Positions 1 to 9,800 of a DNA stretch of 63,484 nucleotides are shown here, in pieces (within the stretch, counting starts at the first letter, position 1; the number at the start of each line of letters is the position of its first letter). This stretch comes from Sphaerosporella brunnea (lineage: Eukaryota; Ascomycota; Pezizomycetes; Pezizales; Pyronemataceae). The DNA is taken from assembly GCA_008704415.1 (NCBI GenBank), contig VXIS01000283.1, positions 1 through 63,484 of the forward strand, given 5' to 3'. The position numbers were made by a program, and so were the translations under genes. The notes beneath the pieces were generated by a model. It was not told where the DNA came from and did no database searches. It worked only from the letters and a program-made list of their open reading frames with translations.

Positions 1-519
1 GGCGACGTCGATGCCTACGTTGAACGGGCTTCATAAGAAGTAAAGTTGATTCATCCTTAAACATTAGCTGAAGCACTCTACCGCGAAAAGAGGTGGGGAT
101 CTTACCTTTCGCCAACGATTAAGATAGTTTAAACGTTTAATACCATAGCGTAATGCAACATCAGTTCGATTTGGTGCACGTGAGCTCCCACCAGGAGCTT
201 GAACTGTACCGTGCTCCCACCATCTAAGTACGCCGAGCTTAAACTCGGTTGTAAGGGACTGCCGCTGACGTGATGGTGAAACACGGGGAGCGAGAAACTT
301 CATAGGTACTGCAGAAATAGGCTTTGTTCGGGGGCCGGGTTTGCGTTTAGGTTTGCGTAGGGGGCTTCGAATTCTCTTCGGCTCGCTGTTTGGTGTTTGC
401 GAGGTGGATGCAAGTGTGAAGGAGGATAAAAACTGCTTCGGGATTGCAGCTGTAACCGCACCCAGACTGTTCATTATTGTTTGTGATGCTGTTTGTGGGG
501 CAGCAGTGGAGAATGGCAT
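1..519 (-). CDS. CENP-B/psq-type HTH transposon protein, partial mirror copy
   Basis: This is the mirror of the right-arm gene at 8155-8918. The start codon is at 519 (complement), exon 1 is 106-519, a 50-nt intron is 56-105, and exon 2 runs off the window at base 1 with only 55 nt present. The visible part encodes the basic linker (KPKRKPGPRTK) and the first helix-turn-helix region. The CENP-B-type HTH encoded further along exon 2 is outside the window. All visible codons are identical to the right copy. Confidence 0.55.
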
Positions 520-653
520 TGGTAGCGGCTGGCTACTGGCTTCCCTGAAGCGTCGACATGCCGTTGCCGTGCCAAGGCGCTCTAGAGCTTTTACGGAGTA
601 GTGCGCCCTCAAAATAGTACGAAAACAGAAGTCTCTTATCTGGGTCAATACGG
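1..653 (-). mobile_element. Truncated mirror copy of the Fot1/pogo-like element
   Basis: This is the reverse complement of 8021-8673, the first 653 bp of the complete element in the right arm. It has one terminal inverted repeat, reading inward from base 653, with the flanking TA at 654-655. The other end is cut by the window start. Whether a complete second copy lies upstream cannot be seen. Confidence 0.8.
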
Positions 654-1154
654 TATTGTGTGTTCCGGAAAAGGGGATTTCGACCTGATTTTCCGTCCCT
701 TGGCACCCAATTTCTCGTAGGAGTCGCCAAGTATTACATACCATCGTTACTAACCATACTCAAACAAAGCCGGCTATAACACGTGTCTTGGCGGTTCTCC
801 ACCGAGCTCTAATGTTGGGACTTGCTTCTGTACTCTAACCAATACAACCCACTTCGTGACGATTTTCGACCTTTCATAGATGACCGACGGCAGGGAAAGA
901 CAACAAGGCTCTCTTGATCCCACCGGCAATTGCGATTGTCCGAGTAGTGGGAATCAATTGGACTTTGTTGTGTGCGCTTCCCGCTGCTTTGATCCGGCAG
1001 CACTTCTCACACTCACAGTCGTTCCGGAATCCCTCACGAGGGAGCAGGCTGCACAACCGTCAGCGAAGAGTTTATGACCGTTTGGTTTGGGAGCAACCCC
1101 GAAAATCTGCAAAGGAGCAGGAACGGACTCCTACAATAGTTCACGGCAGCACAT

Positions 1155-1868
1155 ATGGGAACGACTATCCCTTTCACAGGAGATGGCGACGAGAATATTA
1201 CCGAGTTCTTCAGACGTTTTGAGACTTACTTTAGGTGGACGACATTTCCTCAGTGTCCGGCTGATGCAGTGGGCGAGGCGTGGAGGCAGCAAGATTTGGT
1301 CATGATGATGATGGAGTGCTTGGGAGGAAGAGCTCGGGCAATGTCGGAACAATTCCCGTCTGCTACATATGGCTTACTCGAAGCGTTCAAGGAAAAGCTT
1401 GAGGTGGAGTTCCCGGACACAGAGCAAGCACTGACGATAGACCGCCGGAGTGCGAAGGCCCTTCGATGGTTTACTACTTTTTCAATTGTCGATACAACTG
1501 GACAGCGAGGGAGCCCAGAGGTGTACATCCAAAGAACCTTGTTGTATAAGAGTCACCTACCGGAGTCGTGTGATAATAACAGTTTTTTTTCCGGCTTGAA
1601 CGACGCATCTATGGAACTCTCCATCCGGTTGGGACTGGCGGATGTGGAGTATACGACAGACAACGTGGTGGCGATGTTCCGCCGTGGAACGATGTCGGGA
1701 AAATGGATCCCTCCCACGTACACACGAGCTGAGGAGATCGAAGACAGCCGGATGCTATGGATTCCGATGAAGGAGACTGAGACTATGGATACGGAGACGG
1801 AGACGGTTGCTATGGATCGGTCTACAGCGGCACAGGAGCGTATGATAGAGATAGATCCAGGGAATTGA
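1155..1868 (+). CDS. Retrotransposon gag-like protein, left-arm copy
   Basis: This frame encodes 237 aa. Residues 1-170 read like the capsid part of a Ty3-type or retroelement Gag: an opening GDGDENITEFFRRFE motif, then W and hydrophobic helices with AWRQQDLVMMMMECLGGRA and LLEAFKEKLEVEFPD. The tail is acidic and Thr-rich (METETMDTETETV). No zinc knuckle is fused to it, and no protease, reverse transcriptase or integrase follows in frame, so it is at best a gag remnant or a domesticated gag. The ATG at 1155 is the first in frame before the conserved start of the domain. An identical copy lies at 6806-7519 on the other strand. Family assignment is by eye from the pattern of motifs. Confidence 0.45.
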   Translation: MGTTIPFTGDGDENITEFFRRFETYFRWTTFPQCPADAVGEAWRQQDLVMMMMECLGGRARAMSEQFPSATYGLLEAFKEKLEVEFPDTEQALTIDRRSAKALRWFTTFSIVDTTGQRGSPEVYIQRTLLYKSHLPESCDNNSFFSGLNDASMELSIRLGLADVEYTTDNVVAMFRRGTMSGKWIPPTYTRAEEIEDSRMLWIPMKETETMDTETETVAMDRSTAAQERMIEIDPGN

Positions 1869-4261
1869 TTGGAAACAGGAGTGCTGTTGTCCACCCGCGC
1901 CCCCAGTCAAGCATCCAGAGTATCGTCGGAGACTCGGGCCCCACGTATTATACCGGTAATCGCGAGTGGAAGCTCGGGTCAGTGTTCCGGACCGGACAGC
2001 CGCGGAAAATTTCCCAGGCCTAAGTTCCCGAAGGATCCTGTACCGACGTTGTGGAGGGGGGGAAATCTCTTCAATGATTTGGAATGGTCCACTGGGTGGC
2101 TTTGGCTAGATGCGTCGAGAAAAACGAGAGCGATTTGCACAACATAGACGGAAATCAGGAGCAGTTGTCTGGCGAAGCGAGTACGGAGTAGCTCAACTTC
2201 AAGTCGAACAATTAACTGCCTTCGTCGTGCCATTACTCTGGGGTCTTCGTTGAGTTCGTTTCTGTGGAAGCTGTGACAGAGTCAGCCTTGGCATTTGCTG
2301 CATTCGGACGCAAAGTGGCACTACATACTCGTCCCACCGCGTATTCAGCTTATCCCGTCCATCCAATGTAGGTCGAGCGTAGGGCTTCCGACATATGGTT
2401 TGGTGGAGTAGTTGTCCAGGGCGTTTTCGCTTTTCGAGTTGCTTGAATTGATTGCCCTGGGGGAACATGTCCACCTTATGGGAACGCCCGCTTTTTCGGC
2501 CCGTCAATGCAAACTAAATTAAGCCTTTTTAACACTCCTAACTTTGCACGTTTGTATTTTGCACACTCCACACCTTGGATACAATGCCTCCAACTCATGG
2601 CCAGCTGAGTGATACCCACGCCACAGAGAAATAGCAAATCACGAAGACGTATGACGAGGTCACAGGCAGCCTTGAGGTGATCTCGGTATTCTTCTCTCAG
2701 ATGAAGAGGTTGCCAAGGCCGTCAAGCACTGTGGCCGTGAAGTGCCGCCATTCCCGAAAGCCTCACTTTACCTTCCGAGGAGCCCAGCCCTCTGTACACC
2801 AACCATTGACCCATCTCCCCATCAAGACACCGCTGGTGTCCCTCAGGCGAGTTTGGGGCTGAATTAGCCGCCGCACAACAGGGCCATTTTCTATAGCAAG
2901 CACAGTCCACCCTCCCCAGCACCAAATCGTCAAGTTCAATCAATCGAAATAGGAGAACTAATGGGCCGGACAGAAATGTAGACTTATTAAAGAGAGTCAG
3001 TGCCTTCCGTCACCGGTGCACCCTAACCCTCCCAAATGGTTATTTAGTGTACAGGTATAAGTAAGTGGAGGGGTCTTACCTCACACTGTTGAGAATAGTT
3101 ACCTAGGACCAAGAATAAAGGTATTCACAGCCATGTGATTGAACCACTCTATAGTAGTTTAGGATCAGCATCTATCCTCCCGAGTATGAGAGGGATCTCA
3201 CCATCTCAACCCACACGGCCGACTCTGGCCCTTCCTCTTTTGTTTTGTTTGTAATCAAGTTTATTGTCTGTATGCGACCGCGAACGATCATGACAGACCC
3301 CCTACGTCCCTACCCTAATCCTGGGGCCCTTCCTCTTCTTTCCGTTGAGAAAACTGACGCCTGCCGGGCATCGTCGTCCTGCCCTAAGTATTAATCCGCC
3401 CTTGTCTACCCCTCCAACCCACACCGTCAATTGGCAAACCGCTGCCGAGCTTAATTATCGCTACCACATTCACCTGATCTGCTGCTGGTAGAGAACCGGT
3501 GTCCTGGATGTTATGCACTTGGCGGAGACGAGACGACGAAAGGTTTCTTGGTCCATTCCCGAGGGCAGGAGGTAGTGTTCGTGATAGCCAGCCAAGCCGG
3601 CGGGCTGTTCGTCAGTTCACGTTGCTGGACTTAAGATATCTATTCTGGCAACAGGACCACTTTATGGTCACGCTTGACTGGAGAGCACTCGTTCTTTCAA
3701 AGCCCGCTTCCTCAGCTCTATCGAACGTATGATGCCAGTATTTCGCTAGCTCTGGCCGGAAAAAAAAAAGGGGGGGGGGGGGATCGCTGGTTGTTTACGG
3801 TGCTGCTGCTGCGTTCAATTCTGACCACCTTGGTTCAGTTTAGACGTACCGTATTTTTTGGAGATTTTTCCGCAAGGGTTTGGGGATGTTAGGTATGAGT
3901 GACACCTGATGACTCGAAGGAACTCGGGGAAAGGGGTGCCGGCTGATTTCAGCAAACTGAGGGAAGGTAAAAGGACAATAAGTTTTTTGATTGCCACTGG
4001 AAGGTCAGTAGGTTGTAAGGGGTGCGCCCTACCGAAAAGCCAGCCTTTCGCGCTCGCTCGGCCGCCCGAGTAATTACCAACTTACTTGCTTGCTTGCTAT
4101 GAATTGCAGGGAATATTAATGCGAAGGGCTCTCTTACTCTGTACAATCTTCGAGTGAGTGAGTCACTATGATACACACACACCGTCAGTGGTCGGGCATT
4201 CATGTTTACAAACAGAATTATCAAGCTTATGCGGGTTTTTCATCGGTATGATGTTTGAAAA
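1869..4261. other. Arm interior without a recognisable gene
   Basis: Short frames follow the gag-like frame, but none shows a conserved motif. Around 1870-2050 the plus strand encodes a Pro/Arg/Ser-rich stretch (SGSSGQCSGPDSRGKF) that could be the continuation of a Gag tail with frameshifts. The segment 2970-3480 is promoter- or LTR-like in texture, with a single TTAGGG-like block, but no paired direct repeat was found to prove an LTR. A poly-A/poly-G tract lies at 3760-3782. The mirror interval is 4412-6805. Confidence 0.5.
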
Positions 4262-4411
4262 GAACCCAAGTAAGACAGAGATCCTCCTCTTTTCCTCCCT
4301 CCTCCCCCTCCCCCCCCCCACCCGTTTTTTGTTTTGTCCTCCTACTGCTTCCGGTTTCCCAATGTTTTGTGTGTTGAGAGACGTGATCTCTGGGTTCGTA
4401 CGTGGTTTCCT
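4262..4411. other. Asymmetric centre (spacer) of the palindrome
   Basis: About 150 bp separates the identical arms. It is pyrimidine-rich (CTCCTC and a run of C at 4312-4319). Short blocks inside it still match in inverted order: GAACCCA at 4262-4268 against TGGGTTC at 4391-4397, and AGAGATC near 4277 against GATCTCT near 4385. They are offset by small gaps (about 14 nt on the right and 8 nt on the left). The centre therefore looks like a palindrome that lost symmetry, not an unrelated insert. Confidence 0.7.
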
Positions 4412-7400
4412 TTTTCAAACATCATACCGATGAAAAACCCGCATAAGCTTGATAATTCTGTTTGTAAACATGAATGCCCGACCACTGACGGTGTGTGTGT
4501 ATCATAGTGACTCACTCACTCGAAGATTGTACAGAGTAAGAGAGCCCTTCGCATTAATATTCCCTGCAATTCATAGCAAGCAAGCAAGTAAGTTGGTAAT
4601 TACTCGGGCGGCCGAGCGAGCGCGAAAGGCTGGCTTTTCGGTAGGGCGCACCCCTTACAACCTACTGACCTTCCAGTGGCAATCAAAAAACTTATTGTCC
4701 TTTTACCTTCCCTCAGTTTGCTGAAATCAGCCGGCACCCCTTTCCCCGAGTTCCTTCGAGTCATCAGGTGTCACTCATACCTAACATCCCCAAACCCTTG
4801 CGGAAAAATCTCCAAAAAATACGGTACGTCTAAACTGAACCAAGGTGGTCAGAATTGAACGCAGCAGCAGCACCGTAAACAACCAGCGATCCCCCCCCCC
4901 CCCTTTTTTTTTTTCCGGCCAGAGCTAGCGAAATACTGGCATCATACGTTCGATAGAGCTGAGGAAGCGGGCTTTGAAAGAACGAGTGCTCTCCAGTCAA
5001 GCGTGACCATAAAGTGGTCCTGTTGCCAGAATAGATATCTTAAGTCCAGCAACGTGAACTGACGAACAGCCCGCCGGCTTGGCTGGCTATCACGAACACT
5101 ACCTCCTGCCCTCGGGAATGGACCAAGAAACCTTTCGTCGTCTCGTCTCCGCCAAGTGCATAACATCCAGGACACCGGTTCTCTACCAGCAGCAGATCAG
5201 GTGAATGTGGTAGCGATAATTAAGCTCGGCAGCGGTTTGCCAATTGACGGTGTGGGTTGGAGGGGTAGACAAGGGCGGATTAATACTTAGGGCAGGACGA
5301 CGATGCCCGGCAGGCGTCAGTTTTCTCAACGGAAAGAAGAGGAAGGGCCCCAGGATTAGGGTAGGGACGTAGGGGGTCTGTCATGATCGTTCGCGGTCGC
5401 ATACAGACAATAAACTTGATTACAAACAAAACAAAAGAGGAAGGGCCAGAGTCGGCCGTGTGGGTTGAGATGGTGAGATCCCTCTCATACTCGGGAGGAT
5501 AGATGCTGATCCTAAACTACTATAGAGTGGTTCAATCACATGGCTGTGAATACCTTTATTCTTGGTCCTAGGTAACTATTCTCAACAGTGTGAGGTAAGA
5601 CCCCTCCACTTACTTATACCTGTACACTAAATAACCATTTGGGAGGGTTAGGGTGCACCGGTGACGGAAGGCACTGACTCTCTTTAATAAGTCTACATTT
5701 CTGTCCGGCCCATTAGTTCTCCTATTTCGATTGATTGAACTTGACGATTTGGTGCTGGGGAGGGTGGACTGTGCTTGCTATAGAAAATGGCCCTGTTGTG
5801 CGGCGGCTAATTCAGCCCCAAACTCGCCTGAGGGACACCAGCGGTGTCTTGATGGGGAGATGGGTCAATGGTTGGTGTACAGAGGGCTGGGCTCCTCGGA
5901 AGGTAAAGTGAGGCTTTCGGGAATGGCGGCACTTCACGGCCACAGTGCTTGACGGCCTTGGCAACCTCTTCATCTGAGAGAAGAATACCGAGATCACCTC
6001 AAGGCTGCCTGTGACCTCGTCATACGTCTTCGTGATTTGCTATTTCTCTGTGGCGTGGGTATCACTCAGCTGGCCATGAGTTGGAGGCATTGTATCCAAG
6101 GTGTGGAGTGTGCAAAATACAAACGTGCAAAGTTAGGAGTGTTAAAAAGGCTTAATTTAGTTTGCATTGACGGGCCGAAAAAGCGGGCGTTCCCATAAGG
6201 TGGACATGTTCCCCCAGGGCAATCAATTCAAGCAACTCGAAAAGCGAAAACGCCCTGGACAACTACTCCACCAAACCATATGTCGGAAGCCCTACGCTCG
6301 ACCTACATTGGATGGACGGGATAAGCTGAATACGCGGTGGGACGAGTATGTAGTGCCACTTTGCGTCCGAATGCAGCAAATGCCAAGGCTGACTCTGTCA
6401 CAGCTTCCACAGAAACGAACTCAACGAAGACCCCAGAGTAATGGCACGACGAAGGCAGTTAATTGTTCGACTTGAAGTTGAGCTACTCCGTACTCGCTTC
6501 GCCAGACAACTGCTCCTGATTTCCGTCTATGTTGTGCAAATCGCTCTCGTTTTTCTCGACGCATCTAGCCAAAGCCACCCAGTGGACCATTCCAAATCAT
6601 TGAAGAGATTTCCCCCCCTCCACAACGTCGGTACAGGATCCTTCGGGAACTTAGGCCTGGGAAATTTTCCGCGGCTGTCCGGTCCGGAACACTGACCCGA
6701 GCTTCCACTCGCGATTACCGGTATAATACGTGGGGCCCGAGTCTCCGACGATACTCTGGATGCTTGACTGGGGGCGCGGGTGGACAACAGCACTCCTGTT
6801 TCCAATCAATTCCCTGGATCTATCTCTATCATACGCTCCTGTGCCGCTGTAGACCGATCCATAGCAACCGTCTCCGTCTCCGTATCCATAGTCTCAGTCT
6901 CCTTCATCGGAATCCATAGCATCCGGCTGTCTTCGATCTCCTCAGCTCGTGTGTACGTGGGAGGGATCCATTTTCCCGACATCGTTCCACGGCGGAACAT
7001 CGCCACCACGTTGTCTGTCGTATACTCCACATCCGCCAGTCCCAACCGGATGGAGAGTTCCATAGATGCGTCGTTCAAGCCGGAAAAAAAACTGTTATTA
7101 TCACACGACTCCGGTAGGTGACTCTTATACAACAAGGTTCTTTGGATGTACACCTCTGGGCTCCCTCGCTGTCCAGTTGTATCGACAATTGAAAAAGTAG
7201 TAAACCATCGAAGGGCCTTCGCACTCCGGCGGTCTATCGTCAGTGCTTGCTCTGTGTCCGGGAACTCCACCTCAAGCTTTTCCTTGAACGCTTCGAGTAA
7301 GCCATATGTAGCAGACGGGAATTGTTCCGACATTGCCCGAGCTCTTCCTCCCAAGCACTCCATCATCATCATGACCAAATCTTGCTGCCTCCACGCCTCG

Positions 7401-8673
7401 CCCACTGCATCAGCCGGACACTGAGGAAATGTCGTCCACCTAAAGTAAGTCTCAAAACGTCTGAAGAACTCGGTAATATTCTCGTCGCCATCTCCTGTGA
7501 AAGGGATAGTCGTTCCCATATGTGCTGCCGTGAACTATTGTAGGAGTCCGTTCCTGCTCCTTTGCAGATTTTCGGGGTTGCTCCCAAACCAAACGGTCAT
7601 AAACTCTTCGCTGACGGTTGTGCAGCCTGCTCCCTCGTGAGGGATTCCGGAACGACTGTGAGTGTGAGAAGTGCTGCCGGATCAAAGCAGCGGGAAGCGC
7701 ACACAACAAAGTCCAATTGATTCCCACTACTCGGACAATCGCAATTGCCGGTGGGATCAAGAGAGCCTTGTTGTCTTTCCCTGCCGTCGGTCATCTATGA
7801 AAGGTCGAAAATCGTCACGAAGTGGGTTGTATTGGTTAGAGTACAGAAGCAAGTCCCAACATTAGAGCTCGGTGGAGAACCGCCAAGACACGTGTTATAG
7901 CCGGCTTTGTTTGAGTATGGTTAGTAACGATGGTATGTAATACTTGGCGACTCCTACGAGAAATTGGGTGCCAAGGGACGGAAAATCAGGTCGAAATCCC
8001 CTTTTCCGGAACACACAATACCGTATTGACCCAGATAAGAGACTTCTGTTTTCGTACTATTTTGAGGGCGCACTACTCCGTAAAAGCTCTAGAGCGCCTT
8101 GGCACGGCAACGGCATGTCGACGCTTCAGGGAAGCCAGTAGCCAGCCGCTACCAATGCCATTCTCCACTGCTGCCCCACAAACAGCATCACAAACAATAA
8201 TGAACAGTCTGGGTGCGGTTACAGCTGCAATCCCGAAGCAGTTTTTATCCTCCTTCACACTTGCATCCACCTCGCAAACACCAAACAGCGAGCCGAAGAG
8301 AATTCGAAGCCCCCTACGCAAACCTAAACGCAAACCCGGCCCCCGAACAAAGCCTATTTCTGCAGTACCTATGAAGTTTCTCGCTCCCCGTGTTTCACCA
8401 TCACGTCAGCGGCAGTCCCTTACAACCGAGTTTAAGCTCGGCGTACTTAGATGGTGGGAGCACGGTACAGTTCAAGCTCCTGGTGGGAGCTCACGTGCAC
8501 CAAATCGAACTGATGTTGCATTACGCTATGGTATTAAACGTTTAAACTATCTTAATCGTTGGCGAAAGGTAAGATCCCCACCTCTTTTCGCGGTAGAGTG
8601 CTTCAGCTAATGTTTAAGGATGAATCAACTTTACTTCTTATGAAGCCCGTTCAACGTAGGCATCGACGTCGCC
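4412..8673. repeat. Right arm of the giant inverted repeat
   Basis: This is the reverse complement of 1-4261, plus one extra T in the homopolymer at 4904-4914. Identity stops being testable at 8673, because the partner base is the first base of the window. The arm ends inside the DNA transposon that continues to 9067. Confidence 0.95.
6806..7519 (-). CDS. Retrotransposon gag-like protein, right-arm copy
   Basis: This is an exact mirror of the frame at 1155-1868, 237 aa, with the start codon at 7519 on the minus strand. The sequence, the gag-like motifs and the lack of a pol region are as described for the left copy. Identity across the whole frame means the two copies are very recent, are kept identical by conversion, or are one locus assembled twice. 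Confidence 0.45.
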   Translation of the reverse strand: MGTTIPFTGDGDENITEFFRRFETYFRWTTFPQCPADAVGEAWRQQDLVMMMMECLGGRARAMSEQFPSATYGLLEAFKEKLEVEFPDTEQALTIDRRSAKALRWFTTFSIVDTTGQRGSPEVYIQRTLLYKSHLPESCDNNSFFSGLNDASMELSIRLGLADVEYTTDNVVAMFRRGTMSGKWIPPTYTRAEEIEDSRMLWIPMKETETMDTETETVAMDRSTAAQERMIEIDPGN

Positions 8674-9067
8674 GAGCTCAATCGTCTGCACTTGAAAAAG
8701 ATTTAGAAGCTTTTGCGGCTCGGCGTGCAGAGGGAAAGATTGTGCGGCATAAGTGGTTTGAGCAAACGAGTAAAGCTTTATTCCACCAGCTTTATCCAAC
8801 TAGTCCGCATGACTTTAAGATGTCTCAAGGGTGGTTTGGAAAGTTTCTTTCACGCAATGAAATTGCAATCAGAGTAGTCACCAATAAAGCGCAGCAACCT
8901 CCTAGATTTAATTATTAATTTTTTCCGCAGGAACTCACAGCTACGGGATGGTGCAGAAGATGAGCCACGCGGGGTAGTTCACAACACGCTCTACCAATTT
9001 TATATTGGGTTAGTTCTGAAATGGTTAGCGCGTGTTTGAAAACGGAAGTATATCTGAGTCAATACGG
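8021..9067 (+). mobile_element. Fot1/pogo-like DNA transposon with TA duplication, non-autonomous
   Basis: Imperfect terminal inverted repeats of about 33 bp bound 1047 bp. The left end reads CCGTATTGACCCAGATA and the complement of the right end reads CCGTATTGACTCAGATA. Both continue into ACTTC(T/C)GTTTTC after a small length difference (AGAG against T). A TA dinucleotide flanks each end (8019-8020 and 9068-9069), as known for Tc1/mariner-pogo-Fot1 insertions. The element encodes one spliced protein with HTH DNA-binding domains but no DDE catalytic domain, so it cannot move without help. The interior coding strand is plus. Confidence 0.85.
8155..8918 (+). CDS. Transposon-encoded protein with CENP-B/Tc5-type HTH, no catalytic domain
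   Basis: Exons 8155-8568 and 8619-8918 are joined across a 50-nt intron (GTAAGA...TTTAAG, branch CTAAT at 8607-8611), giving 237 aa. The ATG at 8155 is chosen because it is the first in frame inside the element; the frame is also open upstream beyond the terminal repeat. Residues about 45-60 are a basic KPKRKPGPRTK linker. Residues about 80-135 resemble a psq/first HTH (LTTEFKLGVLRWWE...TDVALRYGI). Residues about 155-232 match the CENP-B-type HTH: FAARRAEGK, KWFEQTSKALF, GWFGKFLSR and a terminal TNKAQQPP. In full-length Fot1/pogo transposases a DDE domain follows; here a stop follows directly. It could be a truncated transposase or a repressor-like DNA-binding protein. The element context strongly favours a transposase remnant. 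Confidence 0.75.
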
Positions 9068-9800
9068 TACTCTAGATACCTAGCCTCATCTGATCTGCTG
9101 CGGCCAGGTGGGGGCGGAAACGTACATGCGCATTGGCGGGTTTTTGCTCGTTCCGTTTGTGCGGGTTTGATGAACGGAGTGGGACTTTGCAGTGAATGCA
9201 TATGGGACGGCCGATTTGGTGGAGAGGTTGGCCGGAATCTCTGGTCTGGCGTTCACCTCCTTGAACCGGGAGTGTTATCCGCCTGCAGTTCCGCCCGGCG
9301 AGAGTAATCTAGGATGACTCCGACGTGGTGACTTGTATGTACCTTCGATTTTGGAACCAACGTTTAAATACCATGAAGTTTACCACAACGCGACAACCAA
9401 TAATAACACCACAAAAAGTTCTCCAGGAAAGGTCAATGCTAGAGGCAGACTTCGGGTTAGGGGTTGGGTGAGAGTTTTTGGTCAGGGGTATACCGGTTCG
9501 TATGGATATCTTCAACAGCAGCCGCTCTATTGCTTGACATTTTTACTGTTCAGTTTTTATTTATTTGTTTTTTTAATTTTTGTGTTGTTATAGCATTGAA
9601 GTGTCTGTGCCGCAAACTTTCCCCTGTTCATGGTTGTCGGACATGGTATGATACATATTAAACGTTCGTTCTCGATGTTGACGTGATAGAAAAGCAAAAA
9701 TTGAAGCTTTGCTGCAAGTTCCACACCCTGGCCCGGCCCCGCATCCCCCCCACCAACATCGTCCCCTTCATCACCACCACTAAAAACTTCAGCAACAGTA
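9068..9800. other. Intergenic region between the transposon and the TrpRS gene
   Basis: No conserved frame is seen. The last 100 bp is C-rich (CCCCCCACCAACATC...) and sits just before the TrpRS start, fitting a pyrimidine-rich fungal core promoter or 5' leader. The T-rich stretch at 9540-9600 has no clear role. Confidence 0.5.

Larger units (their letters stand above)
1..4261. repeat. Left arm of a giant inverted repeat
   Basis: This stretch is the reverse complement of 4412-8673. Base 1 pairs with 8673 and base 4261 with 4412. Every open frame in the arm reappears unchanged on the opposite strand of the other arm. The only difference found is in a homopolymer: 10 A at 3760-3769 against 11 T at 4904-4914, next to 13 G / 13 C. 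The arm reaches the window edge, so its true outer limit is not visible. Fold-back assembly or a real palindrome are both possible. Confidence 0.95.

Noticed and set aside
3021..3030. CCCTAACCCT, telomere-like
   Set aside because: It is a single unit in each arm with no tandem array, so it is not evidence of a telomere.
2970..3480. Possible LTR in the palindrome arm
   Set aside because: No second direct copy was found in the same arm. The only other copy is the mirror, so LTR status is not supported.
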